A stretch of DNA of 64,000 nt, from positions 15,297-79,296 of the forward strand of contig DATGZN010000019.1 in assembly GCA_035297145.1 (NCBI GenBank). Reading direction: 5' to 3'. The notes under the pieces were generated by a model, which was given only the letters and a program-made list of their open reading frames with translations, ran no database searches and was not told where the DNA came from. The position numbers were made by a program, and so were the translations under genes. Within the stretch, counting starts at the first letter, position 1; each line of letters opens with the position of its first letter. This document shows positions 26,850 to 34,883 of the stretch, piece by piece. This stretch comes from QHXW01 sp035297145. GTDB lineage: Bacteria; Acidobacteriota; Terriglobia; Bryobacterales; Bryobacteraceae.

Positions 26850-27608
26850 ATGTCGGCAAACAAATACTACGAAAAAATATCGGAAGTTCTGGCGAAGATT
26901 CACACGACTCAGCAGAAGCAGATCGAATTGGCCGGCGAAGCGATGGCTACCGCGATCGCCGCGGGTAATCGCGTTTACCTGTTCGGCAGCGGTCACTCGG
27001 TAATTCCTGTCATGGATATCTTTCCGCGCTACGGGAGCTACGTTGGATTCTTCCCGCTGTACGATCCGCGGCTGATGTGGTCCAACGTGGTCGGTCCCGG
27101 CGGCGCTCGCGAGCTGCTGTGGCTGGAGCGGAAAGAAGGTTACATTGAAGTCTTTTTGCAAAGCTACCCGCTTCGGCCGGGAGACATCATGCTCGTGTTC
27201 TCGCACGGCGGAATGAATGCCGCTCCTATTGAAGCGGCGCAGTATGCCAGGAAAAAAGGACTCAAGGTTGTGACGGTTTCGTCGCTGGAAAACGCGAAAG
27301 TCGCCAAGTCGACACATTCGACGGGACAGAAGCTTTCCGACGCGGCCGACATCGCCATCGACAACTGCGTGCCTCCCGAAGATGCGCTGGTGGATATCGG
27401 CAAGCCGGAAAACGTGGCCGCGGGCTCGACCATGGCGGTTGTGTTCGTGGCCATGTCGCTTGTTGCCGAAACGGGCGCGCGGCTGGCCGCCAAGGGACAC
27501 AAACTCGTGACGTTTGTCTCGCCCAACGTGCCCGGAATCGAGAAAGATCATAACTTCAAAGTATTCGACATCTTCACCAAGGCACTGTTCTCGCGCAGCC
27601 CGGAATGA
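26850..27608 (+). CDS. SIS-domain phosphosugar protein (UPF0309-like)
   Basis: 252 residues. The SIS fold is recognisable from VYLFGSGHSVIPVMDIFPRY (near residue 48), GDIMLVFSHGGMNAAPIEAA (near 112) and VTVSSLENAKVAKSTHSTGQ. Family members bind phosphorylated amino sugars or act as isomerases/etherases. AAGGA precedes the ATG. Its last codon overlaps the MFS start (ATGA). With the ROK kinase it probably handles a sugar phosphate, plausibly of the hexosamine type. Confidence 0.8.
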   Translation: MSANKYYEKISEVLAKIHTTQQKQIELAGEAMATAIAAGNRVYLFGSGHSVIPVMDIFPRYGSYVGFFPLYDPRLMWSNVVGPGGARELLWLERKEGYIEVFLQSYPLRPGDIMLVFSHGGMNAAPIEAAQYARKKGLKVVTVSSLENAKVAKSTHSTGQKLSDAADIAIDNCVPPEDALVDIGKPENVAAGSTMAVVFVAMSLVAETGARLAAKGHKLVTFVSPNVPGIEKDHNFKVFDIFTKALFSRSPE

Positions 27609-28780
27609 GCGAAACGCGGCCTCGAATTCGAGCCGGGCTGCTTAGCGGCGCGGCCTACGCCGGCATGTTCGGCTTCGGCATTGTGTTGGCCCTGCTCGGC
27701 GCCATTCTGCCGCTGATCTCGCAACGTCTGCATTTCGATCTGGCACATGCGGGCAATCTTTTCCTGGCGATGAACGGCGCGATGCTCGTGACCACCATTA
27801 CCATCGGGCCTTTGCTCGACCGGTTCGGAATGAAAGCCGCGTTCGTCGTGGCGCCGCTGTTTGTCGCGGGAGCACTGGTTCTGATCGCGGGAATAGACAC
27901 TTTCGGCGGCCTGGTGCTGGCGGTAATGCTGCTGGGCGCCAGCGGCGGCGCGCTCAATCAGGCAACCAATACCTTGATCGCCGACCTGCACGACGACCCA
28001 AAAAGGAAAACCGCGGCGCTGAACCTGCTCGGCGTCTTTTTCGGATTCGGAGCGCTGTTCATCCCATTTACGATTGGCTCGCTGCTCAATGCGCTGGGGC
28101 TGTCGGACATCCTTTATGTCGGAGCGGCCGTGAGTCTCATCCCGATGTTGAGCGCCTGGATGCGTTTTCCTGCTCCACGACAGAGTCAGGGCGTTTCCAT
28201 CGGTGATGTGCTGCGATTTGCACGCCAGCCGCTCGTCGTGATTTTCGCCCTGCTGCTGTTTTGTGAATCCGGCAATGAATTCCTGCTGGGTGGATATGTC
28301 ACCACTTTCCTGATGCGGAATCTCGGCGCGAGCGTAGGCGCGGCTTCCTACCTCCTGGCGGCGTACTGGGGTGCACTGATGATCGGACGCGTTATCCTGA
28401 GCCGTGTGTTGCTTCACGCAAGCGGCGGAGGCTTGATTCTAGCCAGCGCTTTGGGTGTGGCTGCGAGTATCGCGCTATTGCTCCTCGCCTCCGCGCTATC
28501 GGTAGCGGCGGTCGCCATCGTGCTGCTCGGGTTCAGCATCGCGGCGATCTTCCCGACGACTTTGGGACTCGCCGGCGCGCGCTATCCCAGCCACTCAGGA
28601 ACGGTCTTCAGTATTCTCATCGGAGTGGCGCTGAGCGGCGGGATGACGCTGCCCTGGGTGGCGGGTCAGCTTGCGGGAAGCCGCGGCGTCGGTGCCGGTC
28701 TGTTGCTGGCCATTGTGAGCGCGTTGGCTATTGCTGGTTTTGAATTAACCGCGGCACGACTGATGAGGAGGGAGAGCTAG
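27605..28780 (+). CDS. MFS transporter, sugar type
   Basis: 391 residues with about 12 transmembrane segments. The loop after helix 2 has GPLLDRFGMKAAFVVAP, the MFS motif A variant (GxLxDRxGxK). The C-terminal half repeats the fold (IGRVILSRVLLHASGG). The resemblance is to the FucP/glucose-type group. It overlaps the SIS gene by 4 bp and the PIG-L gene by 1 bp, so it is firmly inside the sugar operon and probably imports the product of the GH42 enzyme through the inner membrane. Confidence 0.85.
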   Translation: MSETRPRIRAGLLSGAAYAGMFGFGIVLALLGAILPLISQRLHFDLAHAGNLFLAMNGAMLVTTITIGPLLDRFGMKAAFVVAPLFVAGALVLIAGIDTFGGLVLAVMLLGASGGALNQATNTLIADLHDDPKRKTAALNLLGVFFGFGALFIPFTIGSLLNALGLSDILYVGAAVSLIPMLSAWMRFPAPRQSQGVSIGDVLRFARQPLVVIFALLLFCESGNEFLLGGYVTTFLMRNLGASVGAASYLLAAYWGALMIGRVILSRVLLHASGGGLILASALGVAASIALLLLASALSVAAVAIVLLGFSIAAIFPTTLGLAGARYPSHSGTVFSILIGVALSGGMTLPWVAGQLAGSRGVGAGLLLAIVSALAIAGFELTAARLMRRES

Positions 28781-29532
28781 TGCGTGTTTCCATTGTGATT
28801 CTGGTCGGATTGGCTGGATTCCCGGCTTTGGCACAGCAGCGGACCATCCTGGCCATCGGCGCTCACGCGGCCGATATGGATCTCACTGCAGGTGCAATTC
28901 TGGCTCACCAGAAGAAGCTGGGAGACCGCGTCGTGATCCTGCACATGACGTTGGGCGAGGCCGGTAACCCGAATCTGTCGCCCGAAAAGTACGCCGAACA
29001 GAAGCGTCAAGAAGCCGCCGCATCCGCCAAGATCCTCGGCGCCGAGGTGATCATCGGGCCATACCCCGACGCCATGCTTTCCAACGATGAAGAGGCGCGC
29101 AGATACGTCGCTGATGTGATCCGCCAGGTCAAACCTACTTATGTGATCACGCACTGGAAGAACAGTTTCCACAAGGACCACAGAAATACGTCCGCCATTG
29201 TTACGGACGCGGTATTAATGGCGGAGTTAGAAGCGGTGAAAACCAATCACCCGCCTTACCGCGGCATCCAGGGTGTTTTCTATGCCGATAACTGGGAAGA
29301 TTCGGAGGGTTTTTACCCCTACATATATATAGATGTTTCCGATGTGTTCGATCAGTGGAAGGCGGCCATCCGGGAATATCAGATGGTCCGCGGCGGTGTT
29401 TCCACATTCGCATACTTCGAGTACTACACGTCGCACTTGCAAGAGGAAGGCGCCTTGGTCGGCCGCAAATACGCCGCCAGCCTGGACGTGGACGACTCAG
29501 CCAAGCGACAGGTGCTTGACTCGCTGCGCTAA
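28780..29532 (+). CDS. PIG-L/LmbE-family hydrolase, variant active site, exported
   Basis: 250 residues from a GTG overlapping the MFS stop. A signal peptide (VRVSIVILVGLAGFPALA) is followed by the family domain. The usual zinc motif AHPDDE reads AHAADMD: the metal-binding His and Asp are kept, but the Asp that acts as general base in MshB is Ala. The third ligand region is intact (NSFHKDHRNTS, near residue 128). The family deacetylates N-acetylglucosaminyl compounds. An HxxD subfamily exists, so this may be a natural variant rather than decay. Confidence 0.8.
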   Translation: MRVSIVILVGLAGFPALAQQRTILAIGAHAADMDLTAGAILAHQKKLGDRVVILHMTLGEAGNPNLSPEKYAEQKRQEAAASAKILGAEVIIGPYPDAMLSNDEEARRYVADVIRQVKPTYVITHWKNSFHKDHRNTSAIVTDAVLMAELEAVKTNHPPYRGIQGVFYADNWEDSEGFYPYIYIDVSDVFDQWKAAIREYQMVRGGVSTFAYFEYYTSHLQEEGALVGRKYAASLDVDDSAKRQVLDSLR

Positions 29533-29607
29533 CTCCGCCAGGGTGGGTAACCCAAATTTGCGTGAAAGTCCCCACCCGATCGTGGGAAACTTCCGGTCTT
29601 TCGGCAA

Positions 29608-30015
29608 ATGATTGATGGCTCGCCACTTGCAGTACGTAGAGCGGCCATGCGAGACAAGATTCGCCACAAGTCGATCTTTTTCCTGAGCCACACCATCGAT
29701 GTGGGACAAACCGTGTGGGTTCCGCATGTGGATGTCTACCGGCGGTCCTCCAACTGGCTGGTTAAGTGCGATCTCGCCGGGGTCAAACCGGATGACGTCT
29801 CAATTTCCGCACGAGGCTCGCGTTTGATGATCAGCGGCGTCCGCCGCGATCCGCTGGCGGAACACGGTTGGGAACACTACTCCATGGAGATTCGATACAG
29901 CCGGTTTGCCTGCTCGGTGGTTCTGCCCCGTGACTTAGAGCAAGCACACCTGGAATCTGAATACCGTGACGGGATGTTGTTGATTCGAGTGCGATTCGGC
30001 GAGGAAGAGGTATGA
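29608..30015 (+). CDS. Hsp20/alpha-crystallin small heat-shock protein
   Basis: Up to 135 residues; the ATG at 29647 (MRDKIRHKSIFF) is an equally good start. The alpha-crystallin domain runs from WVPHVDVYRRSSNWLVKCDL (PxVDVYE-like opening) to the closing DGMLLIRVRF, with the conserved DLAGVKPDDVSI. It holds unfolding proteins for refolding or degradation. The stop overlaps the lon start (ATGA), so holdase and protease are coupled. No sigma32 or CIRCE element was recognised upstream. Confidence 0.85.
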   Translation: MIDGSPLAVRRAAMRDKIRHKSIFFLSHTIDVGQTVWVPHVDVYRRSSNWLVKCDLAGVKPDDVSISARGSRLMISGVRRDPLAEHGWEHYSMEIRYSRFACSVVLPRDLEQAHLESEYRDGMLLIRVRFGEEEV

Positions 30016-32372
30016 GCGATCCGGAGAGGTTGGCGGCTATCCCCCTGTTGCCCATCAAGAATGCTGTACTTTTCCCTCACATGCTTCTGCCGCTTTCGGT
30101 TGGCCGGCCGAGTTCGGTGGCGGCGGTGGAGCGGGCGATGGCTGGCGAGGAGAAGCACATCGTCATCGTGGCGCAACGCGACGCCTCGGTTGACGAGCCC
30201 CGCCAAGAGGACCTGTTCACGGTCGGAACAAACGCCGTCATCAAGAAGTTAGGCCGCCGGCCCGATGGCGCCATTGAGCTGGTCGTGCAGGGCCTGGAAC
30301 GCGTCACCATCCTGAAAGTGGAGCAAGTGCGGGGAACGCTTCACGCGCGTGTGCAAACCCTGCCTGCTCCGCAAGATACAGGTGATGAAGTAGAGGCGCT
30401 GCGCCGGGCGGTGCTGGATATCGCGCAACAAGCTATTGCCCTGACGCAAGTGCAGGCGCCAGAGGAGCTTGCGCGGCTGATCCTGGTTCATGAGGACCCG
30501 GCCCGGCTGGTCTATATGCTCGGTTCAGTTCTCAGCCTGGAAGTGGAGAAGGAGCAGGCGCTGCTCGAAGCGCCGACCCGCCTGGACGCACTGCGCCTGA
30601 TGCACACGTACCTCTCGCACGAGGTGCACGTGCTTGCGCTGCGCAACAAGATCGTCAGCGAAGCTGAGACCGAGATCAGTAAAGAGCAGCGGGAGTACAT
30701 GCTCAGGCAGCAACTGCGGGCCATTCAGCAGGAATTGGGCGAACAAGGTCCGGAGCAGGCGGAATCCGAACTGCTGCGCGACCGCCTGGCGCAGGCTGAT
30801 CTTTCGGAAGAAGTCCGCAAGCAAGCCGAGCGCGAGCTAAAGCGCCTGCAAAAGCTCCCGCCCGCCGCACCGGATTACCACGTGATCCGATCGTACCTGG
30901 AGCTGGTGGTGGATCTGCCGTGGCGCAAGCGCTCGCCGGAGGCAATCGATATTGCGCGTGCCCGGGCGGTTCTCGACGAGGATCACTACGATCTGAAAGA
31001 GGTGAAGGGGCGCATCCTGGAGCAACTGGGCGTGCTCAAGATGAACCCGCAGGCCAAAGCGCCGATCTTGTGCTTTGCGGGACCGCCGGGCACGGGAAAG
31101 ACGTCGCTCGGCCAATCGATTGCGCGCGCCATGGGCCGGAAATTCGAGCGCATGAGCCTCGGCGGCCTGCACGATGAAGCCGAGCTGCGCGGCCACCGCA
31201 GAACCTACATCGGCGCCATGCCCGGGCGGATTATCGAGGCGATCCGGCGCGCCGGAGTCAATAATCCGCTGTTGATGCTGGATGAAGTAGACAAGCTGGG
31301 TCAGGACTTCCGCGGCGATCCGGCATCGGCCCTGCTGGAGATTCTCGACCCGGAACAGAACAAGAACTTCCACGACAACTATCTGGATTTGCCGTTTGAC
31401 CTTTCGAAGGTCTTTTTCATTACCACCGCGAACACGTTTGAGACGATTCCGCGGCCTTTGCTGGACCGCATGGAGATCCTGACGCTTTCCGGTTACAGCG
31501 AAGAGGAGAAATGCGAGATCGCCCGGCGCTATCTCATTCCGCGGCAAATGCAGGATTCCGGGCTAACGTCCGCCCAGTTTACGATTACCTCGGAGGCGTT
31601 GCGAAAGGTCGTCGAATGCTACACGCGTGAAGCCGGACTTCGGCAGTTGGAGCGGGCGATCGGCCGGCTGGCACATAAGGCGGCATTGAGTTTTGCCGAA
31701 GGTAAGAGCGAACCGGTCACCGTCCGGCCGGAGGATCTTTCGGAAATGCTGGGGCCGGAACGATTCTTCCTGGAGCAGGCTCGCGACATTTTGCCGCCGG
31801 GCGTTGCGGTCGGTCTGGCTTGGACGGAAACGGGCGGCGACGTGTTGTATGTGGAGGGCACGCTATTGCCTGAGGGGCAGGGTTTGACCTTGACCGGTCA
31901 TCTGGGCGAGGTGATGCAGGAGTCGGCCAAGGCGGCTCACAGCTACATCTGGTCGCATTGCGACGAGCTGTCAGTTGACCGCGCTCAGTTCCACAAATCA
32001 GGCGTGCATATTCATGTGCCGGCCGGAGCGATCCCGAAAGACGGGCCTTCCGCCGGTGTCACCATGCTTTCAGCGCTGGCGTCGCTTTATGTGGGACACG
32101 CCACCCGCAAGGATACGGCGATGACGGGCGAGATCACGCTCACCGGCCTGGTTCTGCCGATCGGCGGGGTGAAGGAGAAAGTGCTGGCGGCCCGGCGCGC
32201 CGGTCTGCGGCGCATCATTCTTCCCAAGGAAAACGAAAAAGATTTGCGCGAACTTCCCGATGACGTTCGCGCCGGAATGGAATTTGTCTTCGTGCGGCAT
32301 GTCAAGGAAGTCTTGTCAGCCGCGATTCCGGAACTGGCCGAAAGGCTGGCCTGTGAACCCGTAGCCTGTTGA
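30012..32372 (+). CDS. lon: ATP-dependent protease Lon
   Basis: 786 residues, normal length. Substrate-binding LAN domain from residue 8 (IPLLPIKNAVLFPHM) to about 200, coiled-coil to about 300, AAA+ module with Walker A GPPGTGKTS near 357 and Walker B NPLLMLDEVDK near 418, sensor region, then the Ser-Lys protease domain (PKDGPSAGVTM, Ser near 680; GGVKEKVLAARRAG, Lys near 722). Cytoplasmic hexamer degrading misfolded and regulatory proteins. The 4-bp overlap with Hsp20 upstream and the short ORF downstream suggest a proteostasis operon. Confidence 0.97.
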   Translation: MSDPERLAAIPLLPIKNAVLFPHMLLPLSVGRPSSVAAVERAMAGEEKHIVIVAQRDASVDEPRQEDLFTVGTNAVIKKLGRRPDGAIELVVQGLERVTILKVEQVRGTLHARVQTLPAPQDTGDEVEALRRAVLDIAQQAIALTQVQAPEELARLILVHEDPARLVYMLGSVLSLEVEKEQALLEAPTRLDALRLMHTYLSHEVHVLALRNKIVSEAETEISKEQREYMLRQQLRAIQQELGEQGPEQAESELLRDRLAQADLSEEVRKQAERELKRLQKLPPAAPDYHVIRSYLELVVDLPWRKRSPEAIDIARARAVLDEDHYDLKEVKGRILEQLGVLKMNPQAKAPILCFAGPPGTGKTSLGQSIARAMGRKFERMSLGGLHDEAELRGHRRTYIGAMPGRIIEAIRRAGVNNPLLMLDEVDKLGQDFRGDPASALLEILDPEQNKNFHDNYLDLPFDLSKVFFITTANTFETIPRPLLDRMEILTLSGYSEEEKCEIARRYLIPRQMQDSGLTSAQFTITSEALRKVVECYTREAGLRQLERAIGRLAHKAALSFAEGKSEPVTVRPEDLSEMLGPERFFLEQARDILPPGVAVGLAWTETGGDVLYVEGTLLPEGQGLTLTGHLGEVMQESAKAAHSYIWSHCDELSVDRAQFHKSGVHIHVPAGAIPKDGPSAGVTMLSALASLYVGHATRKDTAMTGEITLTGLVLPIGGVKEKVLAARRAGLRRIILPKENEKDLRELPDDVRAGMEFVFVRHVKEVLSAAIPELAERLACEPVAC

Positions 32373-32384
32373 TGGAGGCACATT

Positions 32385-32660
32385 ATGTCGGTGCTATATC
32401 TGATTCCCGTTTGGTTCGTTCTTGCTCTGCTTATTCCGCTGACCTGGTCAGTGAGCAAAGTTTATAGCCGATCCCGCGGACGGCGCGTTGTGATCTGCCC
32501 GGATAACCATCGAGCCGTCAATATCGAGCTGGACGCCCGGCATGCGGTAGCCATGCACGTTTTGGGAAACCCGGGTGTCAAGATTCAGGATTGCTCCCGC
32601 TGGCCCGACCGGCAGAACTGCGGGCGGGAGTGCCTGACGCAGGTTCCACGCGTGGCGTAA
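32385..32660 (+). CDS. Small membrane-anchored Cys-rich protein of unknown function
   Basis: 91 residues, 12 bp after lon and preceded by TGGAGG. One N-terminal helix (LIPVWFVLALLIPLTWSV) is followed by a short soluble domain with four Cys (VVICPDNHRAVNIELDARHA and CSRWPDRQNCGRECLTQV), possibly a metal or redox site. The spacing and ribosome site argue for a real gene in the Hsp20-lon operon. The family has no name known to me. Confidence 0.6.
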   Translation: MSVLYLIPVWFVLALLIPLTWSVSKVYSRSRGRRVVICPDNHRAVNIELDARHAVAMHVLGNPGVKIQDCSRWPDRQNCGRECLTQVPRVA

Positions 32661-32689
32661 ATCCGGGAGGCAGGTTCAGCGCGGCGCTG

Positions 32690-33097
32690 CTATTCCCAAT
32701 TGGGCTCGCCGTTTGCCCGGCGGCACGACAGGGTTGCTGCGTCTTTGCGCACTTCGCGCACCAGGATCACACGGGTGCCATTGGCGGTTTTCACCTTCGA
32801 GCCGGTTACCCGCACTTCGTCGCCTTTGGCGAAAGTTATTTCAAATTGCTTGACGAATTCGGCGGGTCCCAAGTGCGCGTCGAGAGCTTGGGATTCTGTT
32901 TTTACAGACAAGTGAATTCCGCTCAGCGGACTGCCGTGCGGAACCTCTCGAACTTCGGTAACGATGGCCACAATGCTGACCTCCGTCGCCGGATCGTAGC
33001 GTGGTTCGTCCACCGGGGTGGTGGTTTTTTCGGTGCCGGCGGCGCGCAGAATAGCGCTCGCGGCCAGCAGGAAAACACAAACGATGATGGACCGCAT
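32690..33097 (-). CDS. Secreted OB-fold-like hypothetical protein
   Basis: 135 residues from the ATG at 33097, preceded by GGAGGG; a longer frame from 33133 lacks one. Signal peptide MRSIIVCVFLLAASAILRAA. The mature part (VSIVAIVTEVREVPHGSPLS, FAKGDEVRVTGSKVKTANGT) has the strand order and the GDxVxVxG segment of OB-fold/stress-induced periplasmic proteins. Function unknown. Convergent with the small ORF after lon. Confidence 0.65.
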   Translation of the reverse strand: MRSIIVCVFLLAASAILRAAGTEKTTTPVDEPRYDPATEVSIVAIVTEVREVPHGSPLSGIHLSVKTESQALDAHLGPAEFVKQFEITFAKGDEVRVTGSKVKTANGTRVILVREVRKDAATLSCRRANGEPNWE

Positions 33098-33215
33098 AGC
33101 AAACCCTCCTGTCGACGGAAGGGCGAGCGCCAACGAGGCGCTCGGCTTTCGGACCTATGCCTCTTTTATTGTACGGCGAAATGGCGGGGGCTGGGCGACA
33201 TTGTTCCGCGTTAAG

Positions 33216-33331
33216 CACCCATTCCTGTAGCGTGGGGATACCGCGGGGTTGGCGGGACACCCGCGGCTTTTTCGGCGTGACGAACCTTAAAGGCCGCAGG
33301 TACCCGCAGACGGCGCGTGTCCCTGCGCTAC
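33216..33331 (+). repeat. Dispersed ~104-bp structured repeat, copy C
   Basis: GTAGCG at 33227 to GCGCTAC ending 33331, plus the CACCCATTCCT flank shared with copy B. The interior diverges from A and B after CCGCGGCTTTT (here TTCGGCGTGACGAACCTTAA). The surrounding 33098-33547 region carries no recognised gene. Confidence 0.85.
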
Positions 33332-33351
33332 ATCTACATCTACATCTACAT
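33328..33351. repeat. CTACAT tandem repeat, four units
   Basis: Four perfect copies of the hexamer CTACAT run from 33328, growing out of the CTAC end of repeat copy C. This looks like slippage expansion of the element's edge. Confidence 0.8.
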
Positions 33352-33547
33352 CCGTCGATCAACGCAGAATTAGCGCAACCAACTTGTTGACTCGCATTAC
33401 GCCGGTGCTCGCCGGTTCAGGACGCACAGAACTGCCGCTCGGCAACTACCCTGTGCGGCCCGCGAGGAAGAGCGCGCAGAGGCTCAATATTCGCTTCTTG
33501 CCCCGGAACAAATGTTGATACACTCCGTCTAATCGCAAGAGGTAATC

Positions 33548-34774
33548 ATGATCCGTGCGTTCGCAATGTTGAGTGTGGTGGTGGTGTGCCACGCAGGGTC
33601 GCTGGAGTGGCCGCAGTTCGGCGGCCCAAGGGGCAATTTTAAGTCCGATGCTACCGGGTTGGCCAGCTCGTGGCCAGCCACCGGTCCCAAGGTGATTTGG
33701 AAGCGCGCGCTAGGCGACGGCTACTCGGCGGTCTCCGTGGATGGCAACGTGATTTACACCATGTACCGCGTCCTCAACGATGAGGTCGTGTTGGCGGCGG
33801 AAGCCGATACCGGCAAGACCATCTGGGAGTACCGGTATGAAGCCAGGTTTCGGCCGGGTATGGGAATGGAGAATGGTTCGGGTCCGCACGCTACTCCGCT
33901 GGTCACGGAAGACGGCGTGTACGCGATAGGCATTATGGGAAACCTGATTTGCCTGAACAAGAAAACCGGCAAGATGGTGTGGTCGCATAACCTCTATGCA
34001 GAGTTCAACGGCACGTTTCAAGATCGGGGCTTCGCGCCAAGTCCGGTTGCCTATCGAGATCTCGTAATCATGAAAGTGGGAGGGGAAGGGCACTCCTTCG
34101 TGGCGTTCGACCAGAAGACTGGCGCGGTTCGGTGGCGGACCGTGCAGAAGTTCGATAACGCTCCAGCCACGCCGGTGTTGATCAATGTGGACGGCCAGGA
34201 CCAGCTAGTAGCGATGATGCACGACGAAGTGGTGGCGATCGATCCCTCCAATGCCCGGGTGCTCTGGACTTTCCCCCACAAGACTGATTGGGGGCTCAAC
34301 ATCAGCACGCCGGTGTGGGGTGACGACCATCTGCTGTTCATGTCATCCGCATACAGCGGCGGCAGCGCGGTGATCCGGCTGACGCGCCAGGGAGACAGAA
34401 CGGTGCCCTCCGAGGTCTGGTCGAGCCATCGCATGCGCGTGCATTTCTCGACGGTGGTGCGGGTGGGCGATTACGTCTTCGGTTCGAGCGGCGATTTCGG
34501 CCCCGCTCCGCTCACCGCCGTGGATGTGAAGACGGGCAAGATTGCATGGCAGGACCGCACCTTTTCCAAAGCCAGCTTTGTCTACGCGGACGGGAAATTT
34601 GTGGTGGTGGATGAAGACGGCAATCTGGCTCTGGCCGATTTTACGCCGCAAGGCCTCAAAGTGCTGTCGCGCGTGGCATTGCTGCATAGCAACGCCTGGA
34701 CGGCGCCATCGGTGGCCGGAACGCGGCTGTACTTGCGCGACCGGACCTCGATGATGGCGCTGGATCTGAGATGA
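33548..34774 (+). CDS. Secreted PQQ-like beta-propeller protein
   Basis: 408 residues with signal peptide MIRAFAMLSVVVVCHAGS. WPQFGGPRGNFKSDATGLAS is the usual opening of PQQ-like/outer-membrane-assembly-type propellers in Planctomycetes and Acidobacteria. Repeats of the form AxDxxTGKxxW (AEADTGKTIWEY, CLNKKTGKMVWSH, AFDQKTGAVRWRT, AVDVKTGKIAWQD) build about seven blades. AAGAGGT precedes the ATG. Without the dehydrogenase active-site residues it is more likely a scaffold or binding protein than a PQQ enzyme. Monocistronic. Confidence 0.85.
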   Translation: MIRAFAMLSVVVVCHAGSLEWPQFGGPRGNFKSDATGLASSWPATGPKVIWKRALGDGYSAVSVDGNVIYTMYRVLNDEVVLAAEADTGKTIWEYRYEARFRPGMGMENGSGPHATPLVTEDGVYAIGIMGNLICLNKKTGKMVWSHNLYAEFNGTFQDRGFAPSPVAYRDLVIMKVGGEGHSFVAFDQKTGAVRWRTVQKFDNAPATPVLINVDGQDQLVAMMHDEVVAIDPSNARVLWTFPHKTDWGLNISTPVWGDDHLLFMSSAYSGGSAVIRLTRQGDRTVPSEVWSSHRMRVHFSTVVRVGDYVFGSSGDFGPAPLTAVDVKTGKIAWQDRTFSKASFVYADGKFVVVDEDGNLALADFTPQGLKVLSRVALLHSNAWTAPSVAGTRLYLRDRTSMMALDLR

Positions 34775-34883
34775 GAGCGAAATGACGGATCAGGATTACC
34801 GGGAAGCCAGGAACTCTAACGGCGCGTAGAGACGCGCACTTATTGATGCGACGTGGATGCCACGGCGCCACCGAGCGCAACCA

